A stretch of 64,000 nucleotides of DNA from contig NZ_CP104285.1 in NCBI RefSeq assembly GCF_025244905.1, forward strand, positions 310,001 to 374,000, written 5' to 3'. The notes under the pieces were generated by a model. The model was not told the DNA's origin. It saw only the letters and a list, made by a program, of their open reading frames with translations, and did no database searches. Source of the DNA: Enterobacter mori (GTDB taxonomy: Bacteria; Pseudomonadota; Gammaproteobacteria; Enterobacterales; Enterobacteriaceae). Position numbers and translations under genes: made by a program. Within the stretch, counting starts at the first letter, position 1; every line of letters starts with the position of its first letter. Below, piece after piece: positions 18,687 through 28,103 of the stretch.

Positions 18687-20834
18687 TCAACCCATTGCGC
18701 TTTCACGCAGTCGGGCTTTCAGCTTGTTATATTCGTCGATCACGTACTGTTCCGCAGCGTGTTGATCCGTAATCGGCTCCACGTTTACGGCGCAGTATTT
18801 ATACTCCGGCGTTTTGGTTATCGGACTTAAGTTCTCCGTCACCAGCTCGTTACAGGCGCCAATCCACCACTGGTAGGTCATATAGACCGCGCCTTTATTC
18901 GGACGGTCGCTGACCTGGGCGCGGGTGATTATGCGGCCCTTACGCGAGTTCACCCACACCAGCGCTTCATCCTCAATGCCGAGGCGCTGCGCGTCGGCGG
19001 TGTTGATTTGCGCGTATCCCGGTTCGTCCGCCAGCGCCGCCAGCGCGGCACAGTTGCCCGTCATCGAACGACAGGAGTAGTGACCCACTTCACGCACGGT
19101 GGAGAGCACCATCGGATACTCATCGGTGAGCTTATCGATGGGCGCAACCCAGTCGCAAGTGAAGAACTGCGCCAGTCCGTTCGGGGTGTCGAATTTCTCT
19201 TTAAAGAGGTATGACGTTCCCTGGTCGGCTTCGGACTCATCGCGACACGGCCACTGGATGTAGCCCAGTTCGCCCATTTTTTCATAGGTTGCCCCATAAA
19301 AATCCGGACACAGATTTCGCAGCTCGTCCCATATCTCCTGCGTGTTGTTGTAGTGCATCGGGTAGCCCATGCGGGTGGCGATTTCGCTGATGATCTGCCA
19401 GTCCGTTTTCAGGTCCCACTTCGGCTCGACCGCTTTAAAGAAGCGCTGGAAGCCGCGGTCCGCCGCCGTGTAGACGCCTTCATGTTCGCCCCAAGAGGTC
19501 GACGGTAAAATCACATCCGCCGCCGCCGCAGTTTTGGTCATGAAGATATCCTGGACAATCACCAGCTCCAGATCCTCAAACCCTTTGCGCACCGCAGACA
19601 GCTCGGCGTCGGTCTGGAGCGGATCTTCACCCATGATGTAGGCCGCACGCACTTCGCCGTGCGCCGCGCGGTGCGGCAGCTCGCTGATGCGATATCCGGT
19701 GTGTGCCGGCAGGCTCTCCACGCCCCAGGCCTTCGCGAATTTCTCGCGGTTTTCCGGGAATTTGACGTACTGGTAGCCCGGATAGGTGTCCGGCAGCGCG
19801 CCCATATCACACGCACCCTGCACGTTATTCTGACCACGCACCGGGTTCACGCCCACATGCGCTTTACCCAGATTGCCGGTCAGCATGGCGAGGCTGGTCA
19901 GGGAACGCACGGTTTCCACGCCCTGGTAGAACTGGGTCACGCCCATGCCCCACAGGATAGCGGCGGTTTTCGCTGCCGCGTACATCCGTGCTGCCTGGCG
20001 GATCTCCTGCGCGCTGACGCCGGTTATCGTTTCCACCGACTCTGGCGTATAGCCTTCGACAATTTTCCGATACTCTTCAAAGCCTTCCGTACGGGTGGCG
20101 ACAAACGCCTGGTCGTACAGATTCTCCTCAATAATGACGTGCCCCATTGCGTTCAGCAGCGCAATGTTCGAGCCGTTTTTCAACGCGATGTGCATATCCG
20201 CAATGCGCGCGGTTTCAATTTTGCGCGGATCGCAGACGATGATTTTCGCCCCATTTTGTTTAGCGCGAATAACATGGTTCGCGACGATAGGGTGAGAATC
20301 CGCCGGGTTATAACCAAAGATGAAGACGAGATCGGTATTATCTATCTCGTTGATAGCATTACTCATTGCGCCGTTACCGACCGACTGGTGCAGACCTGCA
20401 ACCGATGGGCCGTGTCAGACGCGAGCGCAGCAGTCGACGTTATTGGTACCAATAACGGCGCGCGCGAATTTTTGCATTACATAGTTAGTTTCGTTACCCG
20501 TCCCGCGTGAGGAGCCGGTGGTCTGAATCGCATCCGGGCCATACTTGGCCTTGATTGCGCCCAAACGCGTGGCGACGTAATCGAGCGCCTCGTTCCAGGT
20601 GACGGCTTCCAGCTTGCCGCCGCGTTCGCGGCGGATCATAGGGGTTTTCAGGCGCGGGGTGAGGATCTGGGTATCGTTAATAAAATCCCAGCCGTAATAC
20701 CCTTTCAGGCACAGCGTCCCCTGGTTGGTTTTCCCCTGTGCGGCCTCCGCCCGGACGATTTTGCCGTTATCGACCACCAGGTGGATCTTGCAACCTGAGG
20801 CACAATAAGGGCAAACCGTGACGACTTTTTTCAT
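18687..20834 (-). CDS. fdhF: Formate dehydrogenase H, selenocysteine-containing
   Basis: Molybdopterin enzyme oxidising formate to CO2 in the formate hydrogenlyase complex at the inner face of the membrane. Read through the in-frame TGA at 20417-20415 it is 715 aa, exactly the E. coli length; the TGA is codon 140, the known Sec position, followed by His141. The 4Fe-4S cysteines are Cys8, Cys11, Cys15 and Cys42. A SECIS-like hairpin follows the TGA, and a GG-N10-GC sigma-54 promoter precedes the gene, as in the FhlA-controlled E. coli gene. Without allowing for Sec the gene looks split in two (20834-20415 and 20366-18687); it is not broken. Confidence 0.98.
20376..20417 (-). promoter_or_regulatory. 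SECIS-type hairpin of fdhF
   Basis: Immediately 3' of the Sec UGA the mRNA reads ACGGCCCATCGGTTGCAGGT..., the stem and GGUC-bulge/apical loop region recognised by SelB in E. coli fdhF. It spans the UGA and about 38 nt downstream. Confidence 0.88.
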
Positions 20835-20872
20835 CAGTCTGCTCCAGTTAATCGAATCTTTCGCACCCACTA

Positions 20873-20888
20873 TGCAGCTTCTATGCCA
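20873..20888 (-). promoter_or_regulatory. Sigma-54 promoter of fdhF
   Basis: TGGCATAGAAGCTGCA on the minus strand has GG and GC separated by exactly ten bases, the -24/-12 spacing, about 40 bp upstream of the fdhF start. FhlA sites would lie further upstream (20900-21000), where TTTTGACG/GTCAAAAT-like repeats occur, but I do not define them. Confidence 0.82.
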
Positions 20889-21087
20889 TGTTTTTAGTGT
20901 GGGTATCTCCAGACTGTACGGCTGATATGCGCGCAAAACCCTGACGAAAAACAGGCAATCGTCAAAATTGACGTGTCGAAAGAGCAGCGGATGTGACATG
21001 GGTTGAAATTCCGTCACGTAAAAAACAATTTGGCTGGAGCCAACGGCAGAATGGTTCAGACTTAACATAATCCCCTGACGGAAGCAT

Positions 21088-21822
21088 ATGATGAAACCGG
21101 CGATTCTGGTGGTTGATGACGATACGGCAGTGTGTGAATTGCTGCAGGACGTGCTCAACGAGCACGTCTTTACCGTGCTCGTCTGCCATAACGGGCTGGA
21201 TGCGCTGAACCGGGTACATCAGGATCCCAGTATCGCACTCGTGCTGCTGGACATGATGCTGCCGGATATCAACGGCCTGCAGGTCTTGCTCCAGTTGCAA
21301 AAGCAGCGGCCAGAACTACCGGTGGTAATGTTGACGGGGCTGGGCAGTGAATCAGACGTGGTCGTGGGTCTGGAGATGGGAGCCGACGATTACATCGGCA
21401 AACCGTTTAACCCGCGCGTGGTGGTTGCCCGCGTGAAAGCGGTACTGCGCCGGACGGGCGTGCTGGCAGCAGAAGCCCCCGCGCCGCGTGCGGTGGGCGT
21501 TGCTTTCAACGGCTGGACGCTGGATACCACCCGCTGCGAGCTGAGCGATCCGCAGCGTAACACCGTCCCTTTAACGCAGGGCGAGTACGGCTTGCTGCTG
21601 GCGCTCACGCAAAATGCCCGCCGGGTACTCAGCCGCGAGCAGTTGCTTGAACTCACCCACAGCGAAAGCACCGAGGTGTTCGACCGTACGATTGACGTGT
21701 TGATCATGCGCCTGCGACGAAAAATCGAGGCCAACCCGCATCAGCCTGCGCTGATTAAAACCATTCGCGGCCTGGGCTACGTCTTTGCCACTGATGTTTC
21801 TCATAACGAGAAAGCGGCCTAG
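21088..21822 (+). CDS. OmpR-family response regulator of the sugar locus
   Basis: A 244-aa two-component regulator. The receiver domain is at residues 1-120 with acidic pair Asp10/Asp11, phosphoacceptor Asp55, Thr83 and Lys105 (GKPF), and a winged-helix DNA-binding domain at about 140-235 ending IKTIRGLGYVF. It is presumably phosphorylated by the hybrid kinase encoded at 28104-30383, which is on the same strand at the other end of the locus. Its stop overlaps the kinase-gene stop tail to tail (CTAG). Target is inferred to be the sugar operon promoter near 28000. An alternative start at 21091 (second Met) is possible. Confidence 0.9.
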   Translation: MMKPAILVVDDDTAVCELLQDVLNEHVFTVLVCHNGLDALNRVHQDPSIALVLLDMMLPDINGLQVLLQLQKQRPELPVVMLTGLGSESDVVVGLEMGADDYIGKPFNPRVVVARVKAVLRRTGVLAAEAPAPRAVGVAFNGWTLDTTRCELSDPQRNTVPLTQGEYGLLLALTQNARRVLSREQLLELTHSESTEVFDRTIDVLIMRLRRKIEANPHQPALIKTIRGLGYVFATDVSHNEKAA

Positions 21823-22826
21823 GTATTTTCTTTGATAAACAGCTGCAGTTCGGCCAACGTTTTCGCGCCGTCAATGGCATTGGCGGCCAGCAGGCTTGCC
21901 CGCGCGCAGGCGTGCGCCAGATAAATACTCTCGGTAAGCGACAGCGATTCATGACAACCGTATAAAAACCCCGCGCAAAACGCATCGCCCGCGCCGACGC
22001 TGCCGATAATCTCTTCCTGCGCAAGCATCCACGACGGGATCCAGCGGCCTTGCTCACCCGGCGCTTCCCCCCATGCCCCTTCCGGGCAGTGGATCACCAC
22101 CCGCTGACGAACGCCTGCCGCCAGCAGCTGCGCGGCGGCTTCAGCAATATGGGCTGTGTTCAGCGCATCGCTGCCGTCGCGCATCTCCAGCCCGCTAAAC
22201 TCCCCGGCTTCCAGCTCGTTAATGACCATATAATCAAGATGGCGCAGGGCAGGGAGCACCAGCGGCTGATAGCGCGGGTCGCCCTTGCGGGACACCAGGT
22301 CGAGCGAGGTTTCATATCCCTGGTCGCGCATCTGCGCCAGCAGCCGCGCGCTGCGGGTGCCGAACTCGTCATCGGGCATATCCAGGCTGTCGAGCAGCAG
22401 CAGGTAGCCGAGATGGAAGATCTTCATCGATCCGTCTAAGCGATCGAAGGCGGGAAGATCCAGCAGGCGGTTGGCGCCCGGCGAGTGGAAGAAGGTGCGC
22501 TGTCCGCTGGGATCGGTCATGACCTGCGACATGGAGGTTGGGGCAAAGGTGGTGCGCTGCACGCGCTGGCGGTTGACGTGGTACTGGTCAAGCATCGCCA
22601 GAATGTAGTCTCCGTCGCCGTCTTCGCCAATCAGCCCCACCGCCTGCAGCGGCAGGCCAACGTGCATTTTCGCCAGCGTCAGCAGCACGTTGAGCGGCGC
22701 CCCGCCGGTTGATCGTTCGCTGTGAGTGATTTCCGCCAGCCAGCCGCGCTCCGGCCACTGCACGATCTGGTGGACGTGATCCACCAGCATGTTGCCTGCG
22801 GCGATGATGCCTTTACGTTCCATCAT
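21819..22826 (-). CDS. PfkB-family sugar kinase
   Basis: A 335-aa ribokinase/PfkB-type kinase: N-terminal GGAPLNVLLTLAKMG-like substrate motif (about residues 41-55) and C-terminal GSVGAGDAFCAGFLYG with catalytic Asp281. Likely phosphorylates the ketose made by the isomerase; the substrate is not known. It is the last gene of the operon and overlaps the aldolase stop (ATGATG). The neighbouring aldolase suggests a 1-phosphate product (inference). Confidence 0.85.
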   Translation of the reverse strand: MMERKGIIAAGNMLVDHVHQIVQWPERGWLAEITHSERSTGGAPLNVLLTLAKMHVGLPLQAVGLIGEDGDGDYILAMLDQYHVNRQRVQRTTFAPTSMSQVMTDPSGQRTFFHSPGANRLLDLPAFDRLDGSMKIFHLGYLLLLDSLDMPDDEFGTRSARLLAQMRDQGYETSLDLVSRKGDPRYQPLVLPALRHLDYMVINELEAGEFSGLEMRDGSDALNTAHIAEAAAQLLAAGVRQRVVIHCPEGAWGEAPGEQGRWIPSWMLAQEEIIGSVGAGDAFCAGFLYGCHESLSLTESIYLAHACARASLLAANAIDGAKTLAELQLFIKENT

Positions 22827-23686
22827 GCCTGCCCCGCGCTGCCGAAGATGCGCATCTGTTCGGCGACCGTATCCGTAATCGCCTCTTCTATCCCCAGCAG
22901 CAACTCGGCAAATTCATCATACAGCGGCTGGCGGTTTGCCATGCGCTGCTCCACGGCGGCGAGCGCAGCCTGCGACATGCCGGTATAAAAGTTGATTTTA
23001 TGAATGCCCAGCTCGATGGCGCGGCGGAAGTCGACGTCGCTAATGCCGGAGCCGCCATGTAAAACCAGCGGCAGGCCCGTCTGCTGGCGAATGGCGTCCA
23101 GGCGCGGGAAATCGAGCTTCGGCTCGCCCTTGTATTTGCCGTGCGCGTTGCCGATAGCAACCGCCAGCGCGTCAATGCCGGTTGAATCAACAAATTCGCG
23201 CGCCAGCTGCGGGTCGGTAAAGCACGCTTCGTCCGCATGCCCGTAAAGCGCGCCGCCTTCATCACCACCGACCGCGCCCAGTTCCGCCTCCACCGACACA
23301 CCCACCGCGTGGCACATCTTCACCACTTCCCGCGTCTGGCGAATGTTTTCCTCGTAGCTCAGCGTCGAACCGTCGAACATCACCGAGCTAAAGCCTAGGC
23401 GCAGGGCGCGCACGACGGCCTCAAAATGCAGCCCGTGATCGAGGTTAAGCACCACGGGAATAGCGTGACGGGCGGCTTCAAACTTCACCGCTTCGACAAG
23501 CGAATCCAGAGACACGTACTTAAAATGCACTTCGGCGATGTTAATGATAAACGGCGAGCGTTCCTGCTTCGCGGCGGCAAACAGCGCGCGCAGGAAGTGG
23601 GAGTCGAGAACGTTGAATGCGCCCAGCGCGTAGCGATTCGCCCTGGCGTGCTCAAGACCGTCGGCAAGAGAAATCAATGGCATCAT
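22823..23686 (-). CDS. Class II (zinc) ketose-bisphosphate-type aldolase
   Basis: A 287-aa TIM-barrel aldolase of the FbaA/GatY/KbaY family. Visible active-site residues are Asp83-His84 (NLDHGLH), Glu135 (VEAELG), His182 (GNAHGKYKG), and His210 (LHGGSGI), giving the zinc ligands and the phosphate-binding loop. It would cleave a ketose phosphate to glycerone phosphate and an aldehyde; if the substrate is D-xylulose 1-phosphate the aldehyde would be glycolaldehyde (inference). It lies between the isomerase and kinase genes. Confidence 0.88.
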   Translation of the reverse strand: MMPLISLADGLEHARANRYALGAFNVLDSHFLRALFAAAKQERSPFIINIAEVHFKYVSLDSLVEAVKFEAARHAIPVVLNLDHGLHFEAVVRALRLGFSSVMFDGSTLSYEENIRQTREVVKMCHAVGVSVEAELGAVGGDEGGALYGHADEACFTDPQLAREFVDSTGIDALAVAIGNAHGKYKGEPKLDFPRLDAIRQQTGLPLVLHGGSGISDVDFRRAIELGIHKINFYTGMSQAALAAVEQRMANRQPLYDEFAELLLGIEEAITDTVAEQMRIFGSAGQA

Positions 23687-23693
23687 TCACCCC

Positions 23694-24380
23694 TTATATC
23701 CGAAACAGGTTGTACTCGTTGCACAGCACCAGCACCGCCGGTTCGTCTTCTTCGATGTTGTTATAGCGGGAAACGGGCTGCAAAAAGTGGTTATCGTGCT
23801 CGTCGTCGTTTACCGATGACACTTCGCCGACCAGCACGTCGCCGAAGCCGCGTTCACCCCAGAAACTGTGGTAAAGACCGGGCGTCAGGCAGATGCTTTC
23901 ACCGGGCAGCAGGCGCAGCTGGCTGCCGGGGGCGTGGGTCTGACGGCAGCCGTCGACGGTGACCGTCACGTCGGTGTTTTCCGTCTCTTCATGCGCGCCC
24001 GCATTCCATAACTCAATAATCAGGTTCCCGCCGCCCCGGTTGATGATGTCTTCCCGCTTGCGCCAGTGAAAATGCATCGGCGTAACCTGGCCGTCGCGCA
24101 CGTGCATGATTTTTTCGGCGTAGCATTTTTCATAGGGCACGCCGTTGGGCGAGCCGTTGCGCAGGGTAAACAGCGTCAGGCCCTCGGCGGCAAAGCTGTT
24201 GCCGCCGAACGCCGTCACGTCCCAACCGAGCTTGAGGTCAAACACTTCCTGCCATGCGGCCTGGTCAAGCTGCTGCCATTTAGTGGGCGGAAAGCTGGCA
24301 AAAGGCGGGAGATGCACGTCGTGCATGGAAAAAAACTGTCGCGTGTGGCCGAGAATTTCATTGATGTCGGAGCGTTTCAT
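23694..24380 (-). CDS. D-lyxose isomerase-like cupin sugar isomerase
   Basis: A 228-aa metal-dependent cupin of the D-lyxose ketol-isomerase family (DUF1498; related to the sugar isomerase of E. coli O157:H7 that interconverts D-lyxose/D-xylulose and D-mannose/D-fructose). The metal-binding set His103, His105, Glu110 (HFHWRKRE) and His171 (GLYHSF) is present. The start at 24380 has GGAG just upstream; a longer frame to 24419 runs into the repeat. It ends 8 bp before the aldolase start. Substrate assignment is by family and is not proven here. Confidence 0.85.
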   Translation of the reverse strand: MKRSDINEILGHTRQFFSMHDVHLPPFASFPPTKWQQLDQAAWQEVFDLKLGWDVTAFGGNSFAAEGLTLFTLRNGSPNGVPYEKCYAEKIMHVRDGQVTPMHFHWRKREDIINRGGGNLIIELWNAGAHEETENTDVTVTVDGCRQTHAPGSQLRLLPGESICLTPGLYHSFWGERGFGDVLVGEVSSVNDDEHDNHFLQPVSRYNNIEEDEPAVLVLCNEYNLFRI

Positions 24381-24411
24381 GGGGACTCCCGGAGTTATGT
24401 GCAAAACCTTG

Positions 24412-24492
24412 CCCCTCACCCTGCCCTCTCCCCATAGGGGAGAGGGTGTTCAAGTTCCCTCTCCCCTGTGGGGAGAGGGCTAGGGTGAGGGG
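24412..24492. repeat. Tandem GC-rich palindromic repeats inside the sugar operon
   Basis: Two CCCTCTCCCC/GGGGAGAGGG palindromes with CCCCTCACCCTG and CTAGGGTGAGGGG outer arms, between the binding-protein and isomerase genes. The stems may attenuate transcription or protect the upstream mRNA, a common effect for binding-protein genes (inference). Confidence 0.85.
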
Positions 24493-24493
24493 T

Positions 24494-25435
24494 CTACTTA
24501 ACCGTCCACCCCTTATAGGTCCCGACGTTCTTTTTATCGATCATTGTTACCGGGATCAGCACGGGCTCTTTTGGCGCAGGTTTGCCCTGAAGAATGTCAT
24601 AGCCAATTTCCACCGCTTTTGCCGCCATCACCTGCGGATCCTGCGCCGGGGTCGCGACAAACAGGGAGTTTTCGCGCTTCAACGCCTCTTCACCGTCCGG
24701 TGAGCCGTCCACGCCGACGATAAAGAACTCGTTGCGCTGCGCCTGTTTCGCCGCCAGATCGGCGCCGATCGCCGTCGGATCGTTAATCGCGAATACGCCG
24801 TCGATCTTCGGATTAGCGGCCAGCAGGGAGGTCATGACTTCCAGACCGCCTTCACGACTGCCCTTGGCGTTCTGGTTATCCGAGAGCACTTTGATATCCG
24901 GATGTTTTTTGAATTCCGTCTGGCAACCTTCCACGCGGTTTTGTACCGCAGAGACCGGTGGTCCGTTGATGATCACCACATTGCCTTTGCCTTTCAGATG
25001 GTCGGTAATGTACTTACAGGCCATTTCCCCCGCCTGGGTGTTGTCGGAGGTGATGGTGGCATCGGCCCCTTCCGCCGCCACGTCAACCGCAACGACCACG
25101 ATCCCGGCATCCTTCGCGCGCTTCACCGCCGGGCCGATCCCTTTAGAATCCGCGGCGTTGAGGATGATCATGTCTACTTTCGCGGCGATGAAGTTGTCGA
25201 TCTGCGCCACCTGCTGGCCCAGATCGTAACCGCTGGAAACCAGCGTCACTTTGACGTTATCGCCTGCCAGCTTGCGCGCTTCCAGCTCGGCACCTTTGGT
25301 GATCTGCACGAAGAACGGGTTAGCCAGGTCACCCACCGTCACGCCAATGGACTTCAGATCTTTCGCCTGCGCAAACGGCGTTGCGGCAAGCAGCGCGCCA
25401 GCACAGAGCGCGGTTACTAACGGTTTCAAACGCAT
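24494..25435 (-). CDS. Sugar ABC transporter periplasmic binding protein (RbsB-like)
   Basis: A 313-aa protein with a signal peptide cleaved after ATPFAQA (about residue 24) and a peripla_BP_4 (ribose/galactose-binding) fold. Conserved segments: DLANPFFVQITKGAE, NDPTAIGADLAAKQA, VGVDGSPDGEEAL. It delivers a sugar to the permease pair encoded upstream. It resembles pentose/allose binders more than glucose binders; exact ligand unknown. Confidence 0.9.
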   Translation of the reverse strand: MRLKPLVTALCAGALLAATPFAQAKDLKSIGVTVGDLANPFFVQITKGAELEARKLAGDNVKVTLVSSGYDLGQQVAQIDNFIAAKVDMIILNAADSKGIGPAVKRAKDAGIVVVAVDVAAEGADATITSDNTQAGEMACKYITDHLKGKGNVVIINGPPVSAVQNRVEGCQTEFKKHPDIKVLSDNQNAKGSREGGLEVMTSLLAANPKIDGVFAINDPTAIGADLAAKQAQRNEFFIVGVDGSPDGEEALKRENSLFVATPAQDPQVMAAKAVEIGYDILQGKPAPKEPVLIPVTMIDKKNVGTYKGWTVK

Positions 25436-25465
25436 CTTGTCTTCCTCACTCGTAGGGTATTGTTG

Positions 25466-26461
25466 TTATGCACTTTGGTGGTGTCGGGTACGGTATTTGT
25501 CGATCAGCACCGCTATGATGATCACCGCCCCTTTGATCACCAGCTGCCAGAAGTAAGAGACGCCCATCAGCGTCATGCCGTTGTTGAGGGTGGCGATGAT
25601 AAGCGCCCCCACCAGCGTGCCGGTGATCGTGCCGATCCCGCCGACGAAGCTGGTGCCGCCGAGGATCACCGCCGCAATCGCATCCAGCTCGTAACCCATG
25701 CCGAGGTTACCGTTGGCGCTGTAGAGTCGCGAGGCGCTCATCACCCCGCCGAGGCCAGAGAGCAGGCCGCTCATACCATAGACAAACAGCAGCACCAGCC
25801 AGACCTTAATGCCCGTTAAGCGCGCCGCCTGCATGTTGCCACCCACCGCGTAGATGTGAACGCCAAGCGTAGTGCGGCGCAGGATAAACCAGCAGATAGC
25901 AATGACCGCCAGGGCAATCACCACCAGCCACGGAATCGGGCCGAGGTAGTTATTGCCGATCCACTCGAAGCTGATGTTGGAGTTAATAACCGTCGTGCCG
26001 TCGGCCAGCAGGTAGGCCGCGCCGCGCAGCGCCGTATAGGTGCCGAGCGTGACGATGAAGGGGGGGAGCCCGGCAAAGGCCACCAGCGCGCCGTTGAACA
26101 GTCCCAGCACCATGCCGAGCATCAGCGCGGCCGGAATGGAGAGCATCGCGAATTCCGGGATAAGCGAGACCACCATCGCGGCCACCGCTGTGGTACCCAG
26201 AATCGAGCCCACGGAGAGGTCAATCCCGCCGGTCAAAATGATGAAGGTCATTCCCGCCGCCAGCACGATATTGATCGACGCCTGGCGGGTAATATTGAGC
26301 AGGTTGCTCTCGGTGAAAAAGTTAGGGGCGATAAAGCCAAATACCGCCACAATCAGGATAAGAATCGGCAGAATACCGACCGTTTGCATCAGATCGCTCA
26401 TCAGCATTTTTTTGGCGGAGGCGGATTTCGCCACCTGCTGCGGATGGGTAGGAGTTGTCAT
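25466..26461 (-). CDS. Sugar ABC transporter permease (RbsC-like)
   Basis: A 331-aa inner-membrane protein with about eight to ten TM segments and the family signatures [14 protein letters not shown] and [19 protein letters not shown]. It overlaps the ATPase gene by 4 bp (ATGA) and is followed 30 bp later by the binding-protein gene. Confidence 0.93.
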   Translation of the reverse strand: MTTPTHPQQVAKSASAKKMLMSDLMQTVGILPILILIVAVFGFIAPNFFTESNLLNITRQASINIVLAAGMTFIILTGGIDLSVGSILGTTAVAAMVVSLIPEFAMLSIPAALMLGMVLGLFNGALVAFAGLPPFIVTLGTYTALRGAAYLLADGTTVINSNISFEWIGNNYLGPIPWLVVIALAVIAICWFILRRTTLGVHIYAVGGNMQAARLTGIKVWLVLLFVYGMSGLLSGLGGVMSASRLYSANGNLGMGYELDAIAAVILGGTSFVGGIGTITGTLVGALIIATLNNGMTLMGVSYFWQLVIKGAVIIIAVLIDKYRTRHHQSA

Positions 26462-27978
26462 GATTGCACCGCCTGATGATGAGTGTCGTTCACGCCGGTT
26501 GCCAGCGTCATAATGTTTTCCTGAGAGATGTCGCGCCCGTGCAGTTCACCCGCGATGCTGCCTTCCCGCATTACGTACACCCGGTCGCTCATGCCTACCA
26601 CTTCCGGCAGCTCGCTGGAGATCATTAAAATCGCCACCCCCTTGCGGGCCATCTGGTTCATGATGCGGTAGATCTCGCTTTTCGCGCCGACGTCTACGCC
26701 GCGCGTAGGTTCGTCAAGGATCAGAATGCGCGGGCCGATGGCCACCCAGCGGGAGATCAGCAGCTTTTGCTGATTGCCGCCGGACAGCCCGCCTGCGCGC
26801 ACCTGAGAATGCGGCACGCGGATGTTGAGCAGGGCGATAGCGTCATCGGAAATTGATTGCGCTTTTTTACGGTTCAACATGCCGAAGGTGGCGTCGCGCT
26901 CCAGCGTCGCCATGGTGATGTTCTCCTGCGCCGCCAGCTCCAGAAACAGCCCCTGCTCCTTGCGGTTTTCAGTGAGAAAACCGATGCCGTTATCAATGGC
27001 CGCGCGCGGGGAGTGGATCACCACCGGTTCGCCATCCACCTCAATCATGCCGCCGGTGGCTTTACGCACGCCGAAGATGAGCTGTGCCAGCTCGGAACGT
27101 CCGGCCCCGACCAGGCCCGCCAGCCCGACGATTTCGCCGGAACGCACCTGCAGGCTGCAGGGAAGCACTTTTTTGCCGTCAGTAAGGTGATGCACGTTGA
27201 GGCGCGGGCTGCCTAACGGGATGTCGCGTTCTTTGTTAAACAGGTCGCTTAACGGGCGGCCCACCATCATGCGCACCAGTTCAGAAGCATTCAGCTTGTC
27301 GCGCGTCAGGCTGCCGACGTACTGCCCGTCGCGCAGAACGCTGACGCGATCTGAGAGTTCATACACTTCCGCCATGCGGTGGCTGATATAGATGATCGCC
27401 ATCCCTTCATCGCGCAGGCGCAAAATCAGTTCAAACAGGCGGTGCGTTTCCCGCGAGGAGAGGGCGGCGGTAGGTTCGTCCATCACCAGAATGCGGCTGT
27501 TGCGGTGCAGCGCGCGGGCAATTTCTACCTGCTGCTGCTCGGCGATGGTCAGCTTCATCACCAGGTCGGTGGCGCTGAACTGCGCCCCGAGACGGTCAAT
27601 CACCGCCTGCGCCTGGGCGGCCATCTCTTTGCGCTGCACCAGCCCGCCGCGCGACAGTTCGCTGCCGAGGAAAATATTTTCGGCAACGGTGAGATTGGGC
27701 GCGAGCTGCATCTCCTGGTAAATCAGGGTAATACCTGCCGCCAGCGCATCTTTCGGGCCTTTAATATGAAACGGCTGGCCGTCGATCAGGATCTCGCCGC
27801 TGGTGGCGGTATAGGCTCCGGCGAGGATCTTCATCAGCGTGCTTTTTCCCGCGCCGTTTTCCCCCATCAGCGCGTGGATCTCTCCTGGAAAGACCGTCAA
27901 ATCTACACCCTTGAGCGCGTGGAAACTGCCAAACGTTTTGGCAATGCTGCGCATCTCTAATACCGGGGTTCTGCTCAT
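26458..27978 (-). CDS. Sugar ABC transporter ATPase (RbsA-like, two ABC domains)
   Basis: A 506-aa fused ATPase. Domain 1 has Walker [10 protein letters not shown] (about residue 38), signature [15 protein letters not shown] and Walker [13 protein letters not shown]. Domain 2 has the degenerate P-loop GLVGAGRSE typical of the second half, and [14 protein letters not shown]. First gene of the presumed operon ATPase-permease-binding protein-isomerase-aldolase-kinase (27978 to 21819), divergent from the sensor kinase. Confidence 0.94.
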   Translation of the reverse strand: MSRTPVLEMRSIAKTFGSFHALKGVDLTVFPGEIHALMGENGAGKSTLMKILAGAYTATSGEILIDGQPFHIKGPKDALAAGITLIYQEMQLAPNLTVAENIFLGSELSRGGLVQRKEMAAQAQAVIDRLGAQFSATDLVMKLTIAEQQQVEIARALHRNSRILVMDEPTAALSSRETHRLFELILRLRDEGMAIIYISHRMAEVYELSDRVSVLRDGQYVGSLTRDKLNASELVRMMVGRPLSDLFNKERDIPLGSPRLNVHHLTDGKKVLPCSLQVRSGEIVGLAGLVGAGRSELAQLIFGVRKATGGMIEVDGEPVVIHSPRAAIDNGIGFLTENRKEQGLFLELAAQENITMATLERDATFGMLNRKKAQSISDDAIALLNIRVPHSQVRAGGLSGGNQQKLLISRWVAIGPRILILDEPTRGVDVGAKSEIYRIMNQMARKGVAILMISSELPEVVGMSDRVYVMREGSIAGELHGRDISQENIMTLATGVNDTHHQAVQS

Positions 27979-28009
27979 GGCGGATCTCCTGCGAATGCCG
28001 ATATCTGCA

Positions 28010-28103
28010 CTTCATCACAGGTGCGTAAATGCAAAATGTCAGAAGCTGTTCATATTTGTCATAGTTATGAATAGCGAATGTGGATCACAGTTAGGGAGTC
28101 AAC
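28010..28103. promoter_or_regulatory. Divergent promoter region, sugar operon/sensor kinase
   Basis: Short AT-rich interval with repeated TTCATA/TCATA/TGAAT words around 28045-28075 (TTCATATTTGTCATAGTTATGAAT region). OmpR-type regulators bind such direct repeats, so this is the likely target of the locus response regulator; no -35/-10 is assigned. Confidence 0.4.

Noticed and set aside
19659..20510. Frame antisense to fdhF spanning the Sec codon
   Set aside because: Overlaps the conserved selenoprotein; no ribosome site and no family resemblance.
18687..20834. fdhF as a pseudogene split by a stop codon
   Set aside because: The TGA is exactly codon 140, the selenocysteine position, with a SECIS-like hairpin after it and full-length flanks.
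24412..24492. Clustered palindromes as a possible CRISPR array
   Set aside because: Only two palindromes with no constant-length unique spacers and no cas genes; they belong to the dispersed intergenic repeat family.
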